Origin: Acholeplasmataceae bacterium
GTDB lineage: Bacteria; Bacillota_I; Bacilli_A; Acholeplasmatales; Acholeplasmataceae
DNA: 8,888 bases
Direction: 5' to 3'
Assembly (NCBI GenBank): GCA_023230825.1
Contig: JALNWO010000066.1
Span: forward strand, 1 to 8,888
Shown here: in pieces, positions 1 to 7,413 of the stretch
How positions within the stretch are numbered: the first letter of the stretch is position 1
Layout of the letters: each line of letters starts with the position of its first letter
The notes under the pieces: model-generated
What the model was told of the DNA's origin: nothing
Databases searched by the model: none
What the model saw: only the letters and a program-made list of their open reading frames with translations
Program-made: the position numbers and the translations under genes

Positions 1-59
<59 letters not shown>

Positions 60-154
60 TTTATGTTTTGTTTTATTTAGCTCATTTTTTTTGATACACT
101 CATCATCATTCAGTTTTCAAAGACCCTTGCCTTTAGGCATAATTTGCACATGCC
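60..154 (-). other. rRNA operon leader with 5' hairpin and boxA-like motif
   Basis: This is the transcribed leader between the rRNA promoter and 16S. At its very start is an inverted repeat, TAGGCAT (134-140) and ATGCCTA (150-156), with a 9-base loop, so the precursor would begin with a short hairpin. Further on, bases 126-111 read GGGTCTTTGAAAACTG on the minus strand. This resembles the CTTTGAAAACT element common in Firmicutes rRNA leaders and spacers, thought to act as a boxA-type antitermination or processing signal. The remainder is AT-rich. The hairpin and motif are visible; their function is inferred from rRNA operons in general. Confidence 0.6.
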
Positions 155-159
155 TAATT

Positions 160-188
160 ATTCTATCATTATAAAATAGCCTTGTCAA
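160..188 (-). promoter_or_regulatory. Strong sigma-A type promoter of the rRNA operon
   Basis: On the minus strand there is a perfect -35 TTGACA (188-183), a 17-base spacer, and -10 TAGAAT (165-160). Transcription should start near base 153-155, about 95 bases before 16S. A TATAAT also lies within the spacer, but only 9 bases after TTGACA and with no -35 at the right distance, so TAGAAT is the better -10. No GC-rich discriminator is present. Confidence 0.85.
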
Positions 189-260
189 TACCCATGGATG
201 CTTTTTTTCACATATAAATCACAGTCAATTTATGAGGTTCATTAAGGCTATTAAATGTAA

Positions 261-344
261 TGGTGGAGGGGGGCAGATTCGAACTGCCGAACCGTTAGGA
301 ACAGATTTACAGTCTGCCGCGTTTAACCACTTCGCTACCCCTCC
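261..344 (-). tRNA. tRNA-Tyr (anticodon GTA)
   Basis: The minus strand folds as a class II tRNA of 84 bases including an encoded 3' CCA. The acceptor stem pairs GGAGGGG (344-338) with CCCCTCC, followed by A-CCA (264-261). The anticodon loop CTGTAAA has GTA at 310-308, reading tyrosine codons UAU/UAC. The T-arm contains GTTCGAATC, and a long variable arm sits between the anticodon and T arms, as expected for bacterial tRNA-Tyr. It lies between the DUF951 gene and the rRNA operon, has its own promoter about 20 bases upstream, and shows no convincing terminator before the rRNA promoter, so some transcripts may run into the rRNA operon. Confidence 0.97.
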
Positions 345-364
345 GGATTTTGGCTTGCTTTATT

Positions 365-393
365 ATTCTATCTTAACATAAGAAAAAAAGCAA
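365..393 (-). promoter_or_regulatory. Promoter of tRNA-Tyr
   Basis: Minus strand: -35-like TTGCTT (393-388), a 17-base spacer, and -10 TAGAAT (370-365). The predicted start is about base 358, roughly 14 bases before the mature tRNA 5' end. The -10 lies in GATAGAATAAT (372-362), an 11-base string found identically at the rRNA promoter. Confidence 0.75.
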
Positions 394-444
394 CCATTTT
401 TATTATATTTTGTTTTTTATTAAATTAAAGCTGGTTTCATCGCT

Positions 445-648
445 TTATTCTATGGGTTTTTCTTCCTTTTCTGATTTTGTAATATTTACTATCCTTCTAT
501 CTAAATCTTTTTTCAAAATCATTATTTCTCTTCCACAACCTGAACATTTAAGCTTTATTTCAGCACCCGTTCGCAAAACTGCCCAATCAAAAGAACCACA
601 GACATGTTTTTTCTTTAAAGTTAAGATGTCGTGTATTTGATAATTCAT
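445..648 (-). CDS. DUF951 family small protein
   Basis: A 67-residue protein recognised as DUF951, a small family widespread in Firmicutes and Mollicutes and often found close to parB. Its biochemical role is unknown. The family hallmarks are visible: a KKKHVCGSFDW stretch (about residues 12-22), an RTGAEIKLKC segment, and a CxxCGR motif (C35-S-G-C38-G-R), followed by I-M-I-L and a basic region ending in RRIVNI. With C17, the cysteines could form a small metal site, but that is inference. The last ten residues are charged and probably disordered. The start codon overlaps the parB stop in ATGA, with AGGA 10 bases upstream, so translation is probably coupled to parB. It is the last protein gene of the operon. 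Confidence 0.88.
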   Translation of the reverse strand: MNYQIHDILTLKKKHVCGSFDWAVLRTGAEIKLKCSGCGREIMILKKDLDRRIVNITKSEKEEKPIE

Positions 649-1472
649 TTTCTTATAATCCTATTAATAATATAGTTCAACTCGTGTTCATCATAATAAA
701 TGGTGATTTTCTTTTCGTCAACTTTAACTTTTCTATTTAAATATGACATGAGTTGTTTTTCTTCTTCCAAATATTTAATTTGTGGTTTTCTTTTTATTTG
801 GTTAGTTTTCTTTTCTAATTTTGTTAAATCTTCAACCTGTCTTACGCTTAACTGTTTTTTTATTACTGTTTGTGCAAGTTTATTGATAAGCTCTGCATCT
901 TTAAGTTTACTTAATGCTCTGGCATGACCCATACTAATTTGCTGCTTTAGTAAATACATTTGCGTTTCATCCGGTAAATTTAACAACCCTAACATATTAG
1001 TGACATGTGATCTACTTTTACCTATCTTTTTCGCCAAATCATTTTGGGTAATATCTAAGTGTTTCATCATGTTGCGATAAGCTTCTGCTTCTTCAATTGG
1101 TGTTAGGTTTTCTCTTTGAAGGTTTTCTGCTAACGCTATTTCTGCTACTTTGGCTTCTTCGTATTGTCTTACGATAGAAGGAATTGTTTTGAGGCCAATC
1201 TGATTGGCTGCTCGAAATCTTCTTTCACCCGAGACAATAATATAACCCGAAGACATTTTTTTAATTATGATCGGTTGAAAAATCCCATATTCTTTAATAG
1301 ATTGTGCTAATTCATCAATTTTTTCTTGATCAAACATCCGCCGAGGTTGAAAAGGGTTAGGTCTAATCTCGTTTAATAAGACTTCTTCAATCACTTCGCC
1401 TTCTAAAACATCATCAACATGATGCTCTTTTAATAAATCAACAAATTTTCTTGGTTTTTTATCTTGATTCAT
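645..1472 (-). CDS. parB: Chromosome-partitioning protein ParB (Spo0J family)
   Basis: A 275-residue CTP-dependent DNA clamp that loads at parS sites, spreads, and works with ParA and SMC in origin segregation. Visible parts: the N-terminal ParB/Srx domain (about residues 28-118) with the CTP-binding GERRFRA box (82-88) and ENLQRENL (116-123); a helix-turn-helix for parS recognition (about 142-163, TQNDLAKKIGKSRSHVTNM); then QISMGHARAL (178-187); and a C-terminal dimerisation segment. The sequence resembles Spo0J more than the Noc paralogue. The N terminus lacks the usual GLGKGINALF-like ParA-activating peptide and instead has KKPRKFVDLL (5-14), perhaps a diverged equivalent. The start is supported by AGGAGG (1490-1485), 12 bases upstream, and overlaps the parA end by 14 bases. 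The stop is TGA, evidence for the standard code. No parS-like 16-mer was seen in the window. Confidence 0.95.
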   Translation of the reverse strand: MNQDKKPRKFVDLLKEHHVDDVLEGEVIEEVLLNEIRPNPFQPRRMFDQEKIDELAQSIKEYGIFQPIIIKKMSSGYIIVSGERRFRAANQIGLKTIPSIVRQYEEAKVAEIALAENLQRENLTPIEEAEAYRNMMKHLDITQNDLAKKIGKSRSHVTNMLGLLNLPDETQMYLLKQQISMGHARALSKLKDAELINKLAQTVIKKQLSVRQVEDLTKLEKKTNQIKRKPQIKYLEEEKQLMSYLNRKVKVDEKKITIYYDEHELNYIINRIIRK

Positions 1473-2235
1473 TGTTTTTCACTACCTCCTTCGCTAAAGA
1501 TTTATATAGTCGTGAAGCTGGTGATTTTGGGGCAAACGTTGTTACCGGTAGACCGTACGTTGGAGCAACCTGTGCTGCAACGTTACTTGTAATAATTGTA
1601 TCAAAAACACCGTCTTTAAAATAATCTTTAATTTCGTGGACTATTTCCCAACCAGCTTTAGTTCGTCGGTCTAGCATGGTTAGGAGGACGCCTTCAATTT
1701 TTAGATGACGATTGTTTACTTTCTGTTGTTTTTGGACAATTCGAATTGTATTTAAGAGTTGTGTAAGCCCATCAATTGCCAGAAATTGGCATTGTACAGG
1801 GATTAAGACTGAATCTGCTGCATAAAGTGCGTTGAGTGTTAACAGTCCTAAAGAGGGGGGACAGTCAATTAAAATATAATCATATTCTTTTGAAATTTCT
1901 TTGAGTCTATTATGCAATGCATATTCGCGGTCTTCTTGGTTTAGTTTAACTTCCAAGTGTGCTAATTCAATTGTTGCCGGAATAACATCCACATTAATAT
2001 CAGATAAGTGAATAACGCTGTCTTCTATCCTAACCTGGTTTAAAAAAACATCCATGATCGATGAATAAAGCATACTTCGGTTAATGCCTAAACTTGTTGT
2101 CGTGCTAGCTTGAGGATCTAAGTCAATGAGTAACACACGCTTATTTAATTCTCCAAGTGCAGCAGATAAGTTTACACTTGTTGTTGTTTTACCGACTCCA
2201 CCTTTTTGATTTGAAATGGCGATTATTTTTCCCAT
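1459..2235 (-). CDS. parA: Chromosome-partitioning ATPase ParA (Soj family)
   Basis: A 258-residue deviant Walker ATPase that forms ATP-bound dimers on the nucleoid and is stimulated by ParB. The deviant Walker A, KGGVGKTT, is at residues 11-18 with its signature lysine; the LIDLDPQAS motif with D40 follows, then IDCPPSLG as Walker B region and PVQCQFLAIDGL. I start at ATG 2235 because GAGG lies 6 bases upstream and orthologues begin MGKIIAI; an in-frame GTG at 2247, overlapping the rsmG TAG stop, would add four residues. One oddity: where Soj proteins read NVRLSEAPS, this one reads NVAAQVAPT, so the conserved DNA-binding arginine is alanine. The DRRT arginine is present. It lies 11 bases after rsmG and overlaps parB by 14 bases. 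Confidence 0.95.
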   Translation of the reverse strand: MGKIIAISNQKGGVGKTTTSVNLSAALGELNKRVLLIDLDPQASTTTSLGINRSMLYSSIMDVFLNQVRIEDSVIHLSDINVDVIPATIELAHLEVKLNQEDREYALHNRLKEISKEYDYILIDCPPSLGLLTLNALYAADSVLIPVQCQFLAIDGLTQLLNTIRIVQKQQKVNNRHLKIEGVLLTMLDRRTKAGWEIVHEIKDYFKDGVFDTIITSNVAAQVAPTYGLPVTTFAPKSPASRLYKSLAKEVVKNNESR

Positions 2236-2246
2236 TAAGCTCCTCA

Positions 2247-2954
2247 CTATAGACTTCTTTTTTTAATATCCGAAAATTTACGCGGGTATAATATGTTTGT
2301 TTTCCGAGTTTTTTCAATAACAATTAGCGTCCTCTCACCAAGATGATTTGGGAGGCTAAAATGATCTGTTTTAAGTATCGTTCCGTGTAAAAGTTTTAAA
2401 GCATTTGTTGAATCATACAGCTCTTTTTCAAACTGATTTGATTTATAGGCAATAAACTGACCACCAACTTTCAAAAGTGGAAACCCTAATTCCATAATAA
2501 GTGGTAGTTTACCAAGCGCTCTGGCTGTAACCAAATCATACTGTTCTCTATGTTTAGATGCATGTTTTTCAATTCTATCATTAAACAACTGAACATTGGA
2601 TAAAGACAATATTGAGGTTAATTTCTTCAAAAATGTAATCCTCTTCCCTAAGGAATCAATAATGAAAATATCTAAATGAGGATATATTATTTTAATGGGG
2701 ATGCTGGGAAATCCCGCACCCGCGCCTAAATCGCATAATGATTTAATTTGATTTAAATCAACACTTTTAACAATTGTAAGTGAGTCATAAAAATGTTTAT
2801 AAAAAACCTCTTCTTTTTCCGTAATGCTCGTTAGGTTAACACTTTGGTTATATTCTATCAAAAAATCGAAATAAAGTACAAATTGCTTTAATTGATTCTC
2901 TGCTATTTCAAGACCTAAGTTCTCAACCAAATGCTTTTTAAATTTGTTTTCCAT
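2247..2954 (-). CDS. rsmG: 16S rRNA (guanine-527-N7)-methyltransferase RsmG (GidB)
   Basis: Transfers a methyl group from S-adenosylmethionine to N7 of G527 in 16S rRNA; loss in other bacteria gives low-level streptomycin resistance. The protein is 235 residues from ATG 2954, close to the usual length. Visible: NLTSITEKEEV and KHFYDSL near the N terminus, the SAM-binding CDLGAGAGFP (about residues 74-83), IDSLGKRITFLKKL, and TARALGKL, all typical of the family. The same frame stays open up to ATG 3008, but those extra 18 residues (hydrophobic, inside mnmG) have no family counterpart. GGAG lies 10 bases before ATG 2954 and 4 bases before an alternative ATG at 2960; either may be used. It overlaps the 3' end of mnmG by 17 bases, suggesting coupled translation. 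Confidence 0.95.
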   Translation of the reverse strand: MENKFKKHLVENLGLEIAENQLKQFVLYFDFLIEYNQSVNLTSITEKEEVFYKHFYDSLTIVKSVDLNQIKSLCDLGAGAGFPSIPIKIIYPHLDIFIIDSLGKRITFLKKLTSILSLSNVQLFNDRIEKHASKHREQYDLVTARALGKLPLIMELGFPLLKVGGQFIAYKSNQFEKELYDSTNALKLLHGTILKTDHFSLPNHLGERTLIVIEKTRKTNILYPRKFSDIKKRSL

Positions 2955-4800
2955 GTGCATATGTCTCCAAATAAAGTAAGATAAGAGAAATGTCGGTTGG
3001 ATTAACACCAGAGATACGTGACGCCTGGCCCAGTGTTTTAGGCTTAATTTTAATCAGTTTTTCACGACTTTCTGAAGAAAGGTTTTTAATTAAGTTATAG
3101 TCCACATTGTCTGGGATTATTTTGTCTTCAAGCTTTTGAACTTTTCTGACAGCCTTAAAGGCAGTTTGAATGTAACCATCATATTTTATTTGAATTTCTA
3201 ACTGTTCATATAAATCATCTGTAAATTCATCTTTCAAAAAATATTTTAGATCTTTTTGATTAATTTCTGGACGTTTTAATAAATCAGCTAATGAAAAAGA
3301 CTCATAAATACGCGCTGATTTTCTACTTTCTAAATATGCGTTGTTTTCAGCTGTTGGTAACAATTTAAATTGATTAGCTTTTTCAATTAAAATTTGTAGT
3401 TGTCGTTCTTTTTCCACGTGTTTTTGAAAAACTTCTTCACTAACAAGTCCTACTTGATAACCGTACTTACGTAGGCGATACTCTGCGTTATCATTACGTA
3501 GGAGTAATCGATGTTCGGCTCGTGACGTAAATAAACGGTAAGGATCAAGAATACCTTTCGTTACTAAATCGTCAATTAAAACACCAATATAAGCTTCATG
3601 TCTCTTTAAAATGAGTGGTGCTTTACCATCTATTTTGAGAGCTGCATTAATTCCTGCCATTAAACCTTGTCCTGCCGCTTCTTCATATCCACTCGTCCCA
3701 TTGATTTGCCCGGCACAATACAAATTTTCAATTAATTTAGTCTCTAGTGTTGGGTAAAGTTGTTGTGGGTTAATTGCATCATATTCAATTGCATAGGCGT
3801 ATCTAACAATTTCAGCATTTTCAAGGCCAGGTACACTTCTTACTAGTTTTTCTTGAACATATTTTGGCATACTCGTTGATAAGCCTTGAATGTACATTTC
3901 ATCTAAACTTAAGCTTTCAGGTTCAATAAAAACCTGATGTGTTCGATTAGCAAAACGAACAACTTTATCTTCGATGGATGGACAATATCTAGGTCCAACA
4001 CCTTCAATTGTTCCGCTATACATGGCTGATTCATCCAAATGTTGATTAATAATTTCTTGAGTTTCTTCAGAGGTGCGAGTTAAATAACAAAGTTCTTGTT
4101 CGTGTGTATTATACCATTTTCCTTCATGACTAAATGTGTGATATATCGCATCGCCAGGCTGTTTAATCATTTTTGAGTAATCGATAGAGTCTCGCTTCAA
4201 TCTTGGAGGAGTGCCCGTTTTAAGACGAATGATTTCAAAACCGTTTTGGTGAAGTTGTTCACTAATTCCATAAGTTGTGGGTTCATTTTCTGGTCCAGAT
4301 TTAATAATTTCTTTACCAATTAATATATGACTGTTTAAGTAAGTGCCTGTCGTAATGATAACTATTTTACTAAATATCGTTTCGCCCGATTCTAAAACAA
4401 CGCCGTGTACTTTTTTATTGCTAATTTCCAAATGTGAAACCAACGCTTCTTTTAATTCAAGATTTCTTGTGTTTTTCAAGACTTCTAACATTATTTTTGG
4501 ATAGGCCAATTTATCAATTTGTGCTCGCAGAGCTCGAACGGCCGGTCCTTTAGAATAATTCAACATCTTCATTTGAATTTGTCCTTTATCAGCACTTCGA
4601 GCCATTTCGCCGCCTAAAGCATCGATTTCACGGACAACAATTCCTTTTGCCGGACCACCAATTGATGGGTTACAAGGCAAAGAAGCAACCTTATTCAGGT
4701 TGCCGGTTACTAACAATGTTTTCTTGTTCATTCTTGCGGCAGCGAGAGCAGCTTCAATTCCAGCGTGCCCGCCACCAACAACAATCAAATCATATTTCAT
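2938..4800 (-). CDS. mnmG: tRNA uridine-5-carboxymethylaminomethyl modification enzyme MnmG (GidA)
   Basis: The FAD-dependent partner of the GTPase MnmE; together they install the (carboxymethyl)aminomethyl group at C5 of wobble uridine-34 in tRNAs reading split codon boxes. At 620 residues it is full length. Visible: the N-terminal dinucleotide fold VVGGGHAGIEAA (residues 7-18), LPCNPSIGGPAKG (41-53) with conserved C43, KTGTPPR (194-200), the family signature GPRYCPSIEDKVVRF (269-283) with C273, a second FAD contact GTSGYEEAAGQG, and FTSRAEHRLLLRNDNAEYRL before the helical C-terminal MnmE/tRNA-binding part. It starts 11 bases after tkt with a weak AGAGTGAT ribosome site. Usually mnmE lies directly upstream; here tkt does, so mnmE must be elsewhere in the genome. 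Confidence 0.97.
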   Translation of the reverse strand: MKYDLIVVGGGHAGIEAALAAARMNKKTLLVTGNLNKVASLPCNPSIGGPAKGIVVREIDALGGEMARSADKGQIQMKMLNYSKGPAVRALRAQIDKLAYPKIMLEVLKNTRNLELKEALVSHLEISNKKVHGVVLESGETIFSKIVIITTGTYLNSHILIGKEIIKSGPENEPTTYGISEQLHQNGFEIIRLKTGTPPRLKRDSIDYSKMIKQPGDAIYHTFSHEGKWYNTHEQELCYLTRTSEETQEIINQHLDESAMYSGTIEGVGPRYCPSIEDKVVRFANRTHQVFIEPESLSLDEMYIQGLSTSMPKYVQEKLVRSVPGLENAEIVRYAYAIEYDAINPQQLYPTLETKLIENLYCAGQINGTSGYEEAAGQGLMAGINAALKIDGKAPLILKRHEAYIGVLIDDLVTKGILDPYRLFTSRAEHRLLLRNDNAEYRLRKYGYQVGLVSEEVFQKHVEKERQLQILIEKANQFKLLPTAENNAYLESRKSARIYESFSLADLLKRPEINQKDLKYFLKDEFTDDLYEQLEIQIKYDGYIQTAFKAVRKVQKLEDKIIPDNVDYNLIKNLSSESREKLIKIKPKTLGQASRISGVNPTDISLILLYLETYAHGKQI

Positions 4801-4811
4801 TTAAATCACTC

Positions 4812-6761
4812 TTAAAAATGTTTCAAAAATGTGTCTGCTATATTTTCTGCAGTAAAGTTAAAATGTTTTAATACCTCACTAAATGGAGCACTTGCACCAA
4901 AGGTATCGATACCATAAACTTGCTGAGCATAAGCATACCAAGACATGGTGCTTCCCATTTCAATCGCTAGTGTACGATTTCTTCTAGGTAATACTTCTTT
5001 TTGATATTTCTTCGTTTGCTTTTCAAAGTTAAAGTGCGAAGGCATACTTACAACTCGAATGTCTTTTCCTTTGGATGCAAGAATCTCTTTTACTTTCATT
5101 GCTAGGGAAACTTCAGATCCCGCAGCCAATAAAATTCCATCTAGTTGTTCTTTTTCATGGGAAACAATGTAGGCCCCTTTATTAACACCTTCATAATTTG
5201 TGTTTTCTAGGCTATCAACATTTTGTCTCGTCAAAACAATCGTTGTTGGTGTCGTTTCTGATTCTAGGGCAATCTTCCAAGCCGCAACTGTCTCGTTGGC
5301 ATCTGCTGGACGAATCACATTTAAATTAGGAATACTGCGTAAACCTGTTAATTGCTCAATAGGTTGATGGGTAGGCCCATCTTCTCCAACACCAATGGAG
5401 TCATGTGTAAAGACAAAAACAGATGGTATATTCATTAAAGCCGCCAAACGAATAGCAGGCTTCATATAGTCACTAAAGACGAAGAAAGCTCCGCCGAATA
5501 CTTTAAGTCCGCCATGTAAAACCATTCCGTTTACAATGGCGCCCATGGCATGTTCACGAACACCAAAGTTAATGTTTCTACCCAAACGATTGTCTTTGCT
5601 ATAGTGACCATCTGCACCTTTTGCTTTTGTTGATGCCGTTAAGTCTGCAGAACCTCCAATTAAATTGAGGTGAGATTTGGATAGTGTATCAATTACTTTT
5701 CCACTAATGTTTCTTGTCGCTTCACTCTTAATTTCTGTTAAACTTTGTAACTCATCAAGATTGACCGTGAATTTTTGATTAATAAATGTTTGCAGCAAAG
5801 CGTATTCTTCAGGATAATTTGCTGCATAATCTTTCATCATTTTATCCCATTTGCGATAAGCTCTTTGTCCGCGTAACATTACTTTTGAGCGATAGTGTTT
5901 GTAAATTTCTTCAGGAATTTGGAATGGTTCGTATTCCCATTCAAGGTTTTTTCTAAGTTGATTTGTTTCTGCTTCGCCGATGGGTGCACCATGAACTTTA
6001 GATGTACCTTCTAAACTTGTTTTGTAGCCTATTTTTGTTTTAATTTCAATCATGGATGGTTGATCATTATTTCTTTTAGCCCGATTAATTGCTCGATTGA
6101 TTGCACTTAAATCATTGCCGTCTTCAACATATATATACTGCCATCCTAAAGCAGAAAATTTCTGTTTATGGTTTTCGCTATATGCCAAACTAACTTCACC
6201 ATCTAATTGGATGTCATTTGAATCAAATAAAACGATCAGTTTGTCTAATGCAAGATGCCCTGCTAAACTAAGCGCTTCAAGAGCAACACCTTCTTGTAAA
6301 TCACCATCGCCACAAATAACGTAAGTATAGTGATCAACAACCGGGTAATCAGGCTTATTAAAACGAGCCGCCAAATGAGATTCAGCAATTGCCATACCTA
6401 CAGCGTTCGCAATTCCTTGGCCTAATGGTCCTGTGGTTGCTTCAACACCTTCTGTATGTAAATATTCAGGATGTCCTGGTGTACTTCCAATTTGACGAAA
6501 ATTCTTTAAATCATCTATCGTAACTTTATATCCTGATAAATGGTTTAAAGCGTATAGAAGCCCTGACCCATGTCCCGCACTTAAAATAAAACGATCACGG
6601 TTAAACCATTGTGGTTTTTTTACGTTTACGTTTAAATGGGATGTAAAGAGTTGATATGCCATTGGCGCAGCACCTAAAACAATTCCTGGATGACCAGAGT
6701 TTGCCTTGTTAATTGCATCAACCCCTAAAAAACGGATTGCATTAATCGCTTTGTTTGTCAT
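4812..6761 (-). CDS. tkt: Transketolase
   Basis: A thiamine-diphosphate enzyme that moves two-carbon ketol units between sugar phosphates in the non-oxidative pentose phosphate pathway, linking glycolysis to ribose-5-phosphate and erythrose-4-phosphate. The 649 residues cover all three domains. Visible: SGHPG (22-26, H24), SAGHGS (61-66, H64), GPLGQG (111-116), the ThDP/metal motif starting GDGDLQEG (151-158) and closing at N182, H258, the catalytic glutamate E403 in GVREHAMG, and THDSIGVGEDGPTHQP (452-467). Nothing essential appears missing. GAGGTGG lies 6 bases upstream of the ATG, within the last codons of the preceding gene, which it overlaps by 20 bases. Placement directly ahead of mnmG is unusual and implies co-transcription with the partition and tRNA/rRNA-modification genes. 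Confidence 0.97.
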   Translation of the reverse strand: MTNKAINAIRFLGVDAINKANSGHPGIVLGAAPMAYQLFTSHLNVNVKKPQWFNRDRFILSAGHGSGLLYALNHLSGYKVTIDDLKNFRQIGSTPGHPEYLHTEGVEATTGPLGQGIANAVGMAIAESHLAARFNKPDYPVVDHYTYVICGDGDLQEGVALEALSLAGHLALDKLIVLFDSNDIQLDGEVSLAYSENHKQKFSALGWQYIYVEDGNDLSAINRAINRAKRNNDQPSMIEIKTKIGYKTSLEGTSKVHGAPIGEAETNQLRKNLEWEYEPFQIPEEIYKHYRSKVMLRGQRAYRKWDKMMKDYAANYPEEYALLQTFINQKFTVNLDELQSLTEIKSEATRNISGKVIDTLSKSHLNLIGGSADLTASTKAKGADGHYSKDNRLGRNINFGVREHAMGAIVNGMVLHGGLKVFGGAFFVFSDYMKPAIRLAALMNIPSVFVFTHDSIGVGEDGPTHQPIEQLTGLRSIPNLNVIRPADANETVAAWKIALESETTPTTIVLTRQNVDSLENTNYEGVNKGAYIVSHEKEQLDGILLAAGSEVSLAMKVKEILASKGKDIRVVSMPSHFNFEKQTKKYQKEVLPRRNRTLAIEMGSTMSWYAYAQQVYGIDTFGASAPFSEVLKHFNFTAENIADTFLKHF

Positions 6762-7392
6762 TTAAATCCACCTCTTCTTTTTCTTCTATAATTGCCTCGA
6801 CTTCTTCAGGCGCGATTTCATCTGTTTCTTCAATTTCATCAAATTTAAAATACTGTTGGTAGTGTTCTTCTTGTGCTTTAATTAAGCCTTCAAAAACTTC
6901 TTTTCCTAAATATTTTCGAATTTCATCTTGTGTTTTCTGATTTTCCATTTTCACTTTTTGGTTGACAATTCTTCCTTGGAAAATATTACTCACAAAAACA
7001 ACGACGATTAAAGCCAGCAAAATTGTAAGGATTTGGTCCTGAAAAAAGATAAAACTAATAACTGCTCCGATGACATATAATAACAAGGTTGGTAAAACAA
7101 ACATCAAGTTCATTTTTTTGCTTATAGTTGAAATCTTTTCTAAAAAGCCCATCCAAATTGTATTTACATCATGCTGGTAGAAAGGTTTTAAAGCTTCATA
7201 ATAAGTGCTTTCAATTAGCACCTTATAATCCTTCCCATCAGATGTCCAAATTGCAAAACGACCTCTGCCTGCGTACTGAAGTAAAAAAGGTGTTTCATCC
7301 ATATAATGGAATTCAACTTTCTTACCGTTAATTTCTTGAATTTCAAACGGCTCTTCAGTTAATTGTTGATAAATTTTTGGGTTAATTTTCAT
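6742..7392 (-). CDS. Two-TM membrane protein of unknown function
   Basis: I do not recognise a family. The 216-residue protein has a soluble N-terminal part (about 1-90) with a compact, possibly beta-rich stretch (YMDETPFLLQYAGRGRFAIW). Two adjacent membrane segments follow (about 94-117 and 121-138) with a very short turn (QDQI), so both ends probably face the same side; the basic residues flanking them (K92, K93, R141, K146, K148) suggest the cytoplasm. A charged, likely helical stretch runs over about 145-185, then a strongly acidic tail (about 185-210, many E and D). There is no signal peptide and no catalytic motif that I can name. It is the first gene after the operon promoter, has a strong GGAGGT ribosome site 6 bases before its ATG, and overlaps tkt by 20 bases. 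That it is expressed as protein is likely; its role is unknown. Confidence 0.85.
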   Translation of the reverse strand: MKINPKIYQQLTEEPFEIQEINGKKVEFHYMDETPFLLQYAGRGRFAIWTSDGKDYKVLIESTYYEALKPFYQHDVNTIWMGFLEKISTISKKMNLMFVLPTLLLYVIGAVISFIFFQDQILTILLALIVVVFVSNIFQGRIVNQKVKMENQKTQDEIRKYLGKEVFEGLIKAQEEHYQQYFKFDEIEETDEIAPEEVEAIIEEKEEVDLNDKQSD

Positions 7393-7413
7393 AATTCTAC
7401 CTCCACTGTTTTT

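Noticed and set aside
175..252. 9-base inverted repeat AATAGCCTT/AAGGCTATT around the rRNA promoter
   Set aside because: The arms are about 60 bases apart, one lies in the promoter spacer, and pairing does not extend; a repeat of this length can arise by chance in AT-rich DNA.
426..447. Hairpin TAAAGC/GCTTTA after DUF951 as operon terminator
   Set aside because: Only six mostly A-T pairs with a 10-base loop, overlapping the stop codon and followed by ATTTAAT rather than a T-run; too weak to call.
2955..3008. N-terminal extension of RsmG with a hydrophobic MLIQPTFLLSYF segment
   Set aside because: It lies inside the mnmG coding region, has no counterpart in RsmG orthologues, and a ribosome-site-like GGAG sits just before the internal ATGs at 2960/2954.
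3405..3426. CACGTG core within mnmG as a possible parS site
   Set aside because: Only the left half resembles the parS consensus TGTTnCACGTGnAACA; the right half reads T-rich, giving about five mismatches. A second CACGTG at about 7658-7663 in tadA is worse. Neither is a credible parS.
4647..4871. Plus-strand open frames, such as this one and others opposite tkt, tdk, parB and the membrane gene
   Set aside because: They lie opposite well-supported conserved genes, have no recognisable domains, and no plausible ribosome sites; they are antisense shadows.
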